From: Elusimicrobiota bacterium
Lineage (GTDB): Bacteria > Elusimicrobiota > Elusimicrobia > 2-02-FULL-39-32
Assembly (NCBI GenBank): GCA_016193115.1
Contig: JACPSV010000075.1
Coordinates: 1 to 5,257 of the forward strand
Length of the DNA stretch: 5,257 nucleotides
Direction of reading: 5' to 3'
Part shown: in pieces, positions 1 to 5,257 of the stretch
Layout: every line of letters starts with the position of its first letter
Numbering within the stretch: the first letter of the stretch is position 1
The notes under the pieces: model-generated
Database searches by the model: none
What the model was told of the DNA's origin: nothing
Seen by the model: only the letters and a program-made list of their open reading frames with translations
Position numbers and translations under genes: made by a program

Positions 1-782
1 TTCTTTGTGGCAGAGTCCATGGCCGCCATGCGCGCTCCCAGTTCCGCCGCATACGATTCCAGCAAAATCCTGTACACTTGAGATTTGATGGTTCTGGGCA
101 ACAACGCATCTAACAACATCTCCTTCCGGGGCTCATAGAAATAATCCATCTTCTGGGAAGGCGCCGCTAAAACCGGGCGCTGCACCGGCAGCAACCGTTC
201 TATCATCAACCTCTGCTGGATGAGTGACTTAAACTCGTTGTAGATCACAACCACTTCCGACGGTTTATGATCCAGATAGGCCTGGATCAAATCTCTGCCT
301 ATAATCTCCGCGTGCGTATAAGAAATTTTCTGAAACAAGCCAACGTACTCTTTCACCACAGGGTAACTCATTCTCTTAAAAAAGTCTCTGCCTTTTTTGC
401 CCACGACAAAAAAAAGTATTTCTTTTTCGCTTTGAGATTTCAGAAACTCGCTCGTTTTTCGGATGAGGTTGGCGTTAAAAGAACCGCACAATCCTTTGTC
501 GGCCGTGACCAAAAGAACCACCATTTTGTTAGAGGGATAGGTGAGAAGAAGCGGGTGAAGGGGAGCAGAATTTTTCTCTGAGGTCTCGTTTTCTTCAGAC
601 AGAACCCTGCCCGCAAGATCGCCTAGGAGATCGCGCATTTTCAGGGCAAAGGGACGCGCGGAAAGTATGGCGCTTTGCGCTCTCCGCAATTTGGCAGCCG
701 ACACCATCTTCATTGCTTTGGTGATCTGCTGGGTAGACTTGATGCTCTTAATTTTTTTCCTAAACTCTCTCAATGAGGCCAT
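1..782 (-). CDS. atpG: F1Fo ATP synthase subunit gamma (AtpG), C-terminus cut by the window edge
   Basis: Gamma is the central rotor shaft that turns inside the alpha-beta hexamer and sits on the c-ring. The window holds 260 codons from the start, so about 30 residues are missing compared with the usual 285-295. The N-terminal coiled-coil helix is typical, with SIKSTQQITKAMKMVSAAKLRR (residues 13-34). The central Rossmann-like domain shows the conserved TADKGLCGSFN (93-103), and the C-terminal helix has begun, with ESYAAELGARMAAM (242-255). The ATG at 782 is 6 bases after the epimerase stop and has no clear Shine-Dalgarno sequence (the bases before it read TAATTTCCC), so translation probably depends on ribosomes finishing the epimerase gene. 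The frame is intact through an eight-T run at 411-418. Identity is secure. Confidence 0.96.
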   Translation of the reverse strand, partial: MASLREFRKKIKSIKSTQQITKAMKMVSAAKLRRAQSAILSARPFALKMRDLLGDLAGRVLSEENETSEKNSAPLHPLLLTYPSNKMVVLLVTADKGLCGSFNANLIRKTSEFLKSQSEKEILFFVVGKKGRDFFKRMSYPVVKEYVGLFQKISYTHAEIIGRDLIQAYLDHKPSEVVVIYNEFKSLIQQRLMIERLLPVQRPVLAAPSQKMDYFYEPRKEMLLDALLPRTIKSQVYRILLESYAAELGARMAAMDSATK

Positions 783-788
783 GGGAAA

Positions 789-1706
789 TTACACGGGCAC
801 GCCGGTTCGCTTCAAATTTTGGACGTAATCCCGAATTCCGGATTCCGGGCTGAATTGACAGGTGAAACCTAACGTTTTTTTGGACAGAGTCATGTCGGCT
901 TGAGTCTTTTCCTGATAAAAATTGTAAGGGTTATCAAAATATTCCGTAGGTTTATGCGTTCCTAAGGCCGCATTTAAAACCTGAATCACCTGATTGAACG
1001 TGGTCGGGACACCCGTGCCCACGTTAAAGGCGCCGTTGCCATCAAATTCGAACGCTTTTAGGTTAGCCAGAACCACATCTTTGACATAGATAAAGTCCCG
1101 GTACTGGTCACCCCACTTAAATATGCGGGGAGACCGCCCGGAAACAATCTGCAGGTAGAGTTGGTACACCATACTGGCAGCTTTGTCTTTATGCGTTTCG
1201 TTGGGCCCATAGACATTAAAATAACGCAATCCCACAAGGGAAATCTCAGGATGTTTTTTGGAAAATTCTCTGGCCGCGATTTCCATTTTTACTTTGCTTT
1301 CGCCGTAGATGTTGGCGGGTTGGGGGGAATCCGTTTCGGACATGGGAACTTTCCCTTTTCCATACGTGGCTGCGCTGGAAGCGTAGACCACTTTCTTGCA
1401 GCCAATTTTTAGAGCGTAGTCCAATATTTTCTGAAAAGCGTCCACGTTCGTGGAAAGCATGAGTTTCTGGTCGGTGACCGTGGTATCGGTGATGGCAGCC
1501 TGGTGGAATATCGCGTCCACTTTGCCCAGTAAAGAGTAATCAAACGCGCAAATGTCGCCGCGTATAAACTCTCCCTTAAAGCCTTTCAGGTTTTCCATGG
1601 AGCCAGGAGCCAGATTACAAAGTCCCAGAACCTCACCCTTCTCCTGAAGGGAAACCGCCAGGTTAGAGCCTATAAAACCGGACGCGCCGGTCACCAAAAA
1701 ACGCAT
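789..1706 (-). CDS. hldD: NAD(P)-dependent sugar epimerase, probably ADP-L-glycero-D-manno-heptose 6-epimerase (HldD/RfaD)
   Basis: HldD inverts C6 of ADP-D-glycero-D-manno-heptose in the cytoplasm, the last step in making the activated heptose for the lipopolysaccharide inner core. This 305-residue protein is an extended short-chain dehydrogenase. The Rossmann motif GASGFIG is at residues 7-13, YASSAATYG at 108-116 gives the active-site serine, and the YxxxK pair is Tyr134 and Lys138. The block RYFNVYGPNETHK, then AASMVYQL (161-183), aligns without gaps to E. coli HldD and places Lys173 at its second catalytic residue, Lys178. RDFIYVKDV, FNVGTG and TQADMT are further family blocks. At the end of the second strand the cofactor-selecting position is Cys30, where E. 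coli has Asp. A related UDP-hexose 4-epimerase activity is the main alternative. The gene is wedged between atpA (one-base overlap) and atpG (6-base gap), an unusual place. No other heptose-pathway gene is in view. Confidence 0.8.
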   Translation of the reverse strand: MRFLVTGASGFIGSNLAVSLQEKGEVLGLCNLAPGSMENLKGFKGEFIRGDICAFDYSLLGKVDAIFHQAAITDTTVTDQKLMLSTNVDAFQKILDYALKIGCKKVVYASSAATYGKGKVPMSETDSPQPANIYGESKVKMEIAAREFSKKHPEISLVGLRYFNVYGPNETHKDKAASMVYQLYLQIVSGRSPRIFKWGDQYRDFIYVKDVVLANLKAFEFDGNGAFNVGTGVPTTFNQVIQVLNAALGTHKPTEYFDNPYNFYQEKTQADMTLSKKTLGFTCQFSPESGIRDYVQNLKRTGVPV

Positions 1707-3222
1707 CAAGCGGCTCCGGTGAAAAAACTTTTCTTAAAAGACTCAATCGCCAAAGACATTTCGCTTTTTAAGGTATCGTCAATCACTCTTTTCTCGCGGA
1801 TTTGAGACAGAATTTGGGCATGCTCCCTGTCCACAAAAGTAAAAAATTCTTTCTCAAAATTCCGAATGGAAGGGACAGGCAAATCGTCCAAATAACCGTT
1901 GACGCCCGCAAATACGATCCAGACCTGTTTCTCAACCGCTAAAGGTTGGTACTGATCTTGCTTGAGTATCTCCACCATTCTTTCGCCGCGAGCCAACTGT
2001 TGTTTGGAGGTTTTATCCAAATCGGAACCGAACTGCGCAAATGCCGCCAACTCGTTGTACTGCGCTAAATCCAAACGCAGACGGCCGGCAACCTGACGCA
2101 TGGCTTTGATTTGAGCGTTGCCGCCCACTCGGGAAACAGAAAGTCCCACGTTCACCGCGGGACGCACGCCGGAATAGAAAAGACCGCTTTCTAAATAGAT
2201 CTGCCCATCCGTAATAGAGATGACGTTGGTGGGAATGTAAGCGGAGACGTCCCCGGCCTGCGTCTCAATGATAGGCAGCGCCGTCAATGAGCCGCCCTTA
2301 TTTTGTTCGTTGAGTTTGCAGGCGCGCTCTAAAAGACGGGAATGGAGATAAAAAACGTCTCCGGGATAGGCTTCCCGGCCCGGCGGACGACGTAAAAGCA
2401 ATGAAATCTGACGATAGGCCTGAGCATGCTTCGAGAGATCGTCATAGATGCAGACAGCGTGTTTGCCCTGCCACAAGAACTCTTCACCCATCGCGCAGCC
2501 CGCGTAAGGAGCGATAAATTGAAGCGGCGCAGGATCAGACGCAGTGGCGCTGAGCACAATCGTATAGTCCATGGCGCCATAATCCTGAAGTTTCTGCACG
2601 ACCTGAGCCACCGTAGACTGTTTCTGTCCGATCGCCACATAAATGCAGATGACATTTTGTCCCTTTTGGTTGAGGATCGTATCCACGACGATTGCGGTTT
2701 TTCCCGTCTGCCTGTCACCGATGATCAGCTCTCTCTGCCCCCGCCCGATAGGAATCATGGAATCTATCGCCTTGATCCCTGTTTGTAGAGGCTCTTTCAC
2801 GGGTTGTCGTTCCACCACGCCGGGCGCAATCACTTCAATGGGCCTTTGACGGCCGGTGCGGATCGGAGACTTGCCGTCTATCGCCTGACCAAGAGGGTTG
2901 ACCACTCTTCCTATCAGAGAATCTCCAACAGGAACGCTCATGATCCTACCGGTGCGGCTGACTTTATCGCCTTCCCGGACCAGCTTGTCTTCACCCAGCA
3001 AAACGCAGCCCACACTTTCTTTTTCCAGGTTTAAGACCATTCCCGAAACCCCGTTGGGAAAATCCAGAAGTTCACCGGCCAGAGCGTTCTCTAATCCCCA
3101 AACGCGCGCAATCCCGTCCCCAACCTGAAGAACGTAACCAATTTCTTTCAGTTCGGTTTTGGGATCGAACCCCTCAATTTGTTTTTTAAGACGCCTGTAA
3201 TCTCTTCGGACTTAATAGCCAT
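1706..3222 (-). CDS. atpA: F1Fo ATP synthase subunit alpha (AtpA), with an apparent one-base frameshift near the 5' end
   Basis: Alpha is the non-catalytic nucleotide-binding subunit of the F1 hexamer and supplies the arginine finger to the catalytic beta site. From the ATG at 3222 the frame reads [13 protein letters not shown], the normal alpha N-terminus, but stops at 3148-3150 after 24 codons. Adding one A to the A6 run at 3182-3187 joins it to the rest, giving 505 residues, a normal length. In the restored numbering the N-terminal beta-barrel covers about 25-95, the Walker A GDRQTGKT is 169-176 (Lys175, the same number as in E. coli), and the signature [14 protein letters not shown] carries the arginine finger at about Arg365. 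Without correction the longest product starts at the ATG at 3040 and lacks 61 residues, including much of the barrel and the delta-binding N-terminus. The stop overlaps the epimerase start by one base. Gene identity is certain; whether the frameshift is real is not. Confidence 0.93.
1714..1717 (-). promoter_or_regulatory. Ribosome binding site that fixes the epimerase start
   Basis: GGAG on the coding strand, inside the last codons of atpA, lies 7 bases before the ATG at 1706. It favours that ATG over the TTG at 1709 directly before it. Stop and start overlap as TGATG, a typical coupling arrangement. Confidence 0.75.
3148..3187 (-). other. atpA frameshift site: A6 run forming A-AAA-AAC, to the premature stop
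   Basis: Frame 0 from the atpA start reads TTA AAA AAC AAA at codons 12-15 and reaches TGA at 3148-3150. The alpha sequence continues in the -1 frame as CAA ATT GAG. The run has six A bases (3182-3187) where seven would keep the frame. The heptamer at 3181-3187 is a canonical -1 slippery sequence in phase, but deleting one A from the expected AAA AAA CAA always creates it, so its presence is not independent evidence. Ten bases after it, GTTCG (3166-3170) and CGAAC (3151-3155) could form a 5-bp stem with a 10-base loop. An assembly or sequencing error in the homopolymer is the simplest explanation. Confidence 0.85.
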
Positions 3223-3769
3223 GTTCAAACCTCAGTTTCAAATTTTGCAGCTGTGACCGCAAACTATTGTCAATCACAATGTCACCCACCGTAACGATGA
3301 CCCCGGCGATGAGTTCAGGATCTACAGAAACCTTTAGGCTCACTCTCTTCTCAAACAGTTCCCACAACTTCTTGGACAACTCTTCTTTCGCCGTCCCCTC
3401 TAAAGGAACCGCTGATCGAACAGACGCCTCCACGATCTTCTGGGACTCCTCCCACAACCGTTCCACCTCTCCGGCAATCAAGGGAAGAAGATGGATCCGT
3501 TTTTTGACTAAAAGCAAATCCAAAAATCGCCCGATGAAAGGACTCGGGGAAATCTGGACGGAAGTCAACGCGGAACGCAAGTTTTTCTGTTTGTTCTCAA
3601 CAGAAAGCAGAGGATGCAAGAGAGCGTCTTTCATCTCCGGGCGGCTCTGGAAGAGGCGGGTCACCTGCGCCAGTTGACGCCGCATCTCGGGCAGCAGGGA
3701 CTCTTGATGGTCCCTGACCGCGCGAAAGAGCGCTTCCGCATACCGTTCCGCAACGGCAATTTCTTTCAT
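3212..3769 (-). CDS. atpH: F1Fo ATP synthase subunit delta (AtpH)
   Basis: Delta (the OSCP homologue) sits on top of F1 and links the alpha N-termini to the b stalk. The 185-residue protein shows the N-terminal helical domain with the RYAEALF motif (residues 9-15), and the C-terminal family signature around VDPELIAGVIVTVGDIVIDNSLRSQL. Length is normal. The start at 3769 lies 3 bases after the atpF stop, with only a weak purine-rich AAGAG run before it, so coupling to atpF translation is likely. Its 3' end overlaps atpA by 11 bases, the atpA ATG lying inside the last codons. The reading frame of atpH is the same frame in which the bulk of atpA lies after the atpA frameshift, but the atpH TAA at 3212-3214 separates the two. 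Confidence 0.95.
   Translation of the reverse strand: MKEIAVAERYAEALFRAVRDHQESLLPEMRRQLAQVTRLFQSRPEMKDALLHPLLSVENKQKNLRSALTSVQISPSPFIGRFLDLLLVKKRIHLLPLIAGEVERLWEESQKIVEASVRSAVPLEGTAKEELSKKLWELFEKRVSLKVSVDPELIAGVIVTVGDIVIDNSLRSQLQNLKLRFEHGY
3230..3233 (-). promoter_or_regulatory. Ribosome binding site that fixes the atpA start
   Basis: The coding strand reads GAGG, 7 bases before the ATG at 3222, inside the end of atpH. It supports 3222 as the true atpA start, instead of the internal in-frame ATG at 3040. This matters because the reading frame from 3222 breaks shortly afterwards. Confidence 0.7.
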
Positions 3770-3772
3770 CTC

Positions 3773-4291
3773 TTAGGAGTTCACGGACTTCGTCTTCTTA
3801 AATTTTCCCAGATCTTTGATCATATCCTGGACGAACTTTTCCTGAACCTTTTTGTCCACCGACTGTTTCAGAAGTTTTTCTGTTACCTGCACGGAGAGGG
3901 TTCCCACTTCCTTTCTCAATTCCGAAACCAGTCTTTCTTTCTCCAGTTCCAGTTGTTGGCGGCTCCTTTCCGAAAGTTTCTGCGCTTCCTCTTCCGCTTC
4001 CTGGAGTATTCTTTCTCTCATTTCCAGCCCTTTTTGTTCGGCTTCCGAGAGCAGAGACTTGGCTCTCGATTCGATCTGAGAGAGTTGCCCTTCGTACTCT
4101 TTTTTAAGAGATTCCATCTCGGTTCGATGAGCTAGAGCAAGTTCCATCTCCTTTTTGATCTGGGATTCCCGCGCATCAATGACTTTTAAGAGCGGCGTCC
4201 AAGCCACTTTTTTGAGGATGAACACCATGAGCAAAAAAGTGACGACAGTCCAAAACATGAGTCCGACGTCCGGTTTGAGCAAGTTTTCCAT
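3773..4291 (-). CDS. atpF: F1Fo ATP synthase subunit b (AtpF), peripheral stalk
   Basis: Subunit b anchors in the membrane and forms the elongated stator stalk that holds F1 against rotation through delta. The 172-residue protein has one N-terminal membrane helix (about residues 9-28, around FWTVVTFLLMVFILKK), followed by the typical WTPLLKVIDARE joint. A long, highly charged helix rich in Glu, Lys, Gln and Arg then runs nearly to the end, as expected for the right-handed coiled-coil stalk. Length is normal for the family. The ATG at 4291 has an AAGGAG-type ribosome binding site around 4303-4308, about 11 bases upstream. Its stop is 3 bases before the atpH start, so the two are probably translationally coupled. 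Only one b gene is seen, with no b' paralogue. Confidence 0.97.
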   Translation of the reverse strand: MENLLKPDVGLMFWTVVTFLLMVFILKKVAWTPLLKVIDARESQIKKEMELALAHRTEMESLKKEYEGQLSQIESRAKSLLSEAEQKGLEMRERILQEAEEEAQKLSERSRQQLELEKERLVSELRKEVGTLSVQVTEKLLKQSVDKKVQEKFVQDMIKDLGKFKKTKSVNS

Positions 4292-4313
4292 TCTTTAGAA
4301 TTCTCCTTCCGAT

Positions 4314-4601
4314 TTATTTGTGCGCTTCCACGCTGGTAGATTCCGTGGGCGTCCCGCTAGATTTTGGCAACCCTAAGTTTAACGCAATCAGCAAACAGAT
4401 GACTAGCCCAAAGAAACCAAGACCTTCAATCAGGGCTGCGGGGATAATCATGGATGTTCGCAACGCGCCTCCCGCTTCCGGCTGACGAGCAGTCCCTTCC
4501 AGAGCCGCGCTGGCCAACCGCGCAATCCCAAAAGCAGCCGCCAACAGACAGAGACCGGCGCCGATTCCGGCTCCTAAATAACCCAATCCTAAGTAGAGCA
4601 T
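4314..4601 (-). CDS. atpE: F1Fo ATP synthase subunit c (AtpE), rotor ring, probably proton type
   Basis: Subunit c is a two-helix hairpin; a ring of copies turns as ions bind and leave the carboxylate in helix 2. The protein is 95 residues. Helix 1 carries the glycine-rich packing motif GAGIGAGL (residues 10-17). The cytoplasmic loop is ARQPEA (38-43), with the conserved Arg-Gln-Pro. The ion-binding carboxylate is Glu59 in ALIEGLGFFG. The position after it is Gly rather than Ser/Thr, and the helix-1 position that is Gln in sodium-type rings is Ile26, so proton coupling is inferred. The Ser/Thr-rich tail after residue 78, about 17 residues, is longer than the few residues usual after helix 2. 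The ATG at 4601 is fixed by the strong ribosome binding site. atpF starts 22 bases after the stop. Confidence 0.97.
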   Translation of the reverse strand: MLYLGLGYLGAGIGAGLCLLAAAFGIARLASAALEGTARQPEAGGALRTSMIIPAALIEGLGFFGLVICLLIALNLGLPKSSGTPTESTSVEAHK

Positions 4602-4610
4602 CGTGACACT

Positions 4611-4619
4611 TCCTCCTTT
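4611..4619 (-). promoter_or_regulatory. Strong ribosome binding site of atpE
   Basis: The coding strand reads AAAGGAGGA, a near-perfect Shine-Dalgarno sequence, 9 bases before the atpE ATG. It is the strongest site in the window. This suits subunit c, which is needed in many copies per complex. Confidence 0.85.
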
Positions 4620-4634
4620 GACATGAATAAGCGC

Positions 4635-4648
4635 CGCTGTTTCCAGCG
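4635..4648 (-). other. Small GAAA-loop hairpin in the atpE leader
   Basis: On the coding strand CGCTG, GAAA, CAGCG can form a 5-bp stem capped by a GNRA-type tetraloop, and a bulged G could allow a little more pairing. It lies 16 bases upstream of the atpE Shine-Dalgarno sequence, just after an A/U-rich stretch at roughly 4655-4675. No U run follows on the coding strand, so it is not a convincing terminator. A role in mRNA processing or in raising atpE translation is possible, as leader sequences do for E. coli atpE, but nothing here proves it. Confidence 0.35.
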
Positions 4649-4680
4649 CCTTTTACTGTTTAAAAAATATTCAAGCGCCC

Positions 4681-4720
4681 GTCATTCTGAGCCTCCGCAA
4701 AAGCGGAGACGAAGAATCTA
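4681..4720. repeat. Imperfect palindromic, REP-like dispersed repeat at the 3' end of atpB
   Basis: The core is a perfect 6-bp inverted repeat, CTCCGC at 4693-4698 and GCGGAG at 4703-4708, around an AAAA loop. An outer 5-bp pair, ATTCT at 4684-4688 and AGAAT at 4713-4717, is separated from the core by a 4-by-4 region that pairs only partly. The outer arms, GTCATTCTGAG and GAAGAATCT, resemble a short palindrome found scattered between genes in many unrelated bacterial genomes; that resemblance is from memory and was not searched. Only one copy is present here. The element overlaps the atpB stop codon. It could fold in the mRNA between atpB and atpE and affect mRNA stability, but there is no following U run to make it a normal terminator. 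Confidence 0.6.
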
Positions 4721-5257
4721 ATGTTCCGGACGAACCGCCGCGCCTACAAAAAGAGCGGTCAAGAACGTAAAAATAAAAGCCTGCAACGGCACGACGATTG
4801 CGAGCTCAAGAAAATAGACAAAAAGGGACATGGCTACGGATAAGGGCGCCGTGAAAAATCCAATCCACGGTTTGATCGCGCCAAAAATAAAAATAAGGCC
4901 AAGGAAAGCGAGAACAACGATATGACCGGCAATCATGTTCATAAATAGACGGATGGAGAGGGCAAAGGTTTTCGTAAGAAATCCAATCAGCTCAACCGGA
5001 AACATCAGAGGAACCAGCCAGGAAGGCAATCCCGATGGAACGATGCTCTTGATATAATGCGAAAGTCCCTGTTCCCGGACTCCGGCCAAATGGATCAGGA
5101 AGAACGTACAGAGCGCCAATGTGGCCGTGACAGCGATGTTTCCCGTAGCCGGGGCGGCGCCGGGAACCAACCCTAAAATGTTGCAAGTCAGTATAAAGAA
5201 GAAAAGCGTCAAAAAGTAGTGGAGATATTTCTTGCCTTGTTCTCCCATGGCTGGCAA
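4718..5257 (-). CDS. atpB: F1Fo ATP synthase subunit a (AtpB), C-terminal part, cut by the window edge
   Basis: Subunit a is the membrane stator that forms the two ion half-channels next to the c-ring. The window holds the last 179 residues; the frame is open at position 5257, so the true start lies outside and the first codon seen (TTG) is not a start. Several hydrophobic helices are visible. The essential stator arginine is present at residue 103 of this fragment, in SIRLFMNMIAGH, equivalent to E. coli Arg210. Residue 112 is His where E. coli has Glu219, a substitution common in other bacteria, and Glu151 lies in the last helix just before the conserved PLQAFIF segment (Gln159, equivalent to E. 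coli Gln252). The protein ends in RPEH, similar to the EEH end of many homologues. The TAG stop lies inside the edge of a palindromic repeat. The family call is very secure. Confidence 0.97.
   Translation of the reverse strand: MPAMGEQGKKYLHYFLTLFFFILTCNILGLVPGAAPATGNIAVTATLALCTFFLIHLAGVREQGLSHYIKSIVPSGLPSWLVPLMFPVELIGFLTKTFALSIRLFMNMIAGHIVVLAFLGLIFIFGAIKPWIGFFTAPLSVAMSLFVYFLELAIVVPLQAFIFTFLTALFVGAAVRPEH

Noticed and set aside
267..581. A plus-strand reading frame of 104 codons opposite atpG.
   Set aside because: The opposite strand encodes conserved gamma sequence throughout, and the plus-strand translation is Lys/Phe/Arg-rich with no recognisable domain.
1704..1709. TTG at 1709 as the epimerase start.
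   Set aside because: The ATG at 1706 follows immediately, is better spaced from the GGAG at 1714-1717, and begins the Rossmann strand in the usual way.
1706..3040. Taking the ATG at 3040 as the atpA start, giving a 444-residue alpha.
   Set aside because: The 61 residues before it match the conserved alpha N-terminus once the one-base gap is repaired, and the start at 3222 has a proper ribosome binding site. Starting at 3040 would cut through the beta-barrel domain.
3614..4135. A long plus-strand reading frame of 173 codons opposite atpF and atpH.
   Set aside because: It lies fully antisense to two conserved genes, has no family motif, and its Phe/Leu-rich composition is what the reverse complement of a Lys/Glu-rich coiled coil gives.
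4589..4624. An 11-codon reading frame from the ATG at 4624 overlapping the atpE start.
   Set aside because: It has no ribosome binding site of its own, contains the atpE Shine-Dalgarno sequence within it, and shows no recognisable leader-peptide pattern.
4631..4655. A terminator formed by the GC-rich hairpin followed by TTTT on the plus strand.
   Set aside because: The stem is only about 5 bp, the T run is four bases, and no plus-strand gene ends there; on the coding strand there is no U run.
4640..4680. A possible promoter for atpE starting with TTGAAT near 4673.
   Set aside because: No -10 element is found at a suitable spacing; the A/T-rich stretch alone is not enough.

Overview
The window is a stretch of an F1Fo ATP synthase operon, read entirely from the minus strand. 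In transcription order (high to low coordinate) it holds the 3' part of atpB (subunit a), then atpE (c), atpF (b), atpH (delta), atpA (alpha), a nucleotide-sugar epimerase gene resembling hldD/rfaD, and atpG (gamma), which runs off the left edge. atpD (beta) and atpC (epsilon) would be expected beyond position 1, but they are not visible. The genes are closely packed. The only sizeable gap is 116 bases between atpB and atpE, and no gene-free stretch reaches 300 bases. I see no convincing promoter or terminator; the operon promoter should lie upstream of atpB, outside the window.

Three things stand out. First, a complete SDR-family epimerase, best matched to ADP-L-glycero-D-manno-heptose 6-epimerase, sits between atpA and atpG, where bacterial operons normally have nothing. 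It overlaps the atpA stop by one base and ends 6 bases before the atpG start, so it looks like a settled member of the operon. Second, atpA carries a one-base shortfall in an A run near its 5' end. A well-placed ribosome binding site and start at 3222 open a frame that stops after 24 codons, while the remaining 490 or so conserved alpha residues lie in the -1 frame. This could be a sequencing or assembly indel, a real mutation, or slippage at the A-AAA-AAC site that results. Third, the atpB-atpE spacer carries an imperfect palindrome that resembles dispersed repeats flanked by GTCATTCTGAG and GAAGAATCT.

The organism is a bacterium with roughly balanced base composition. A heptose epimerase, if correctly called, points to a Gram-negative envelope with heptose-containing lipopolysaccharide or another heptosylated glycan. 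Subunit c lacks the usual sodium ligands, so the enzyme is probably proton-coupled. An uncultured lineage such as Omnitrophota or Elusimicrobiota is a guess from overall style only; nothing here fixes the taxonomy.

Subunits a, b and c form the membrane motor and stator base, delta ties the b stalk to the top of F1, and alpha and gamma are the non-catalytic nucleotide-binding subunit and the rotor shaft. The epimerase has no known role in this complex; its link to the operon is probably expression rather than mechanism.
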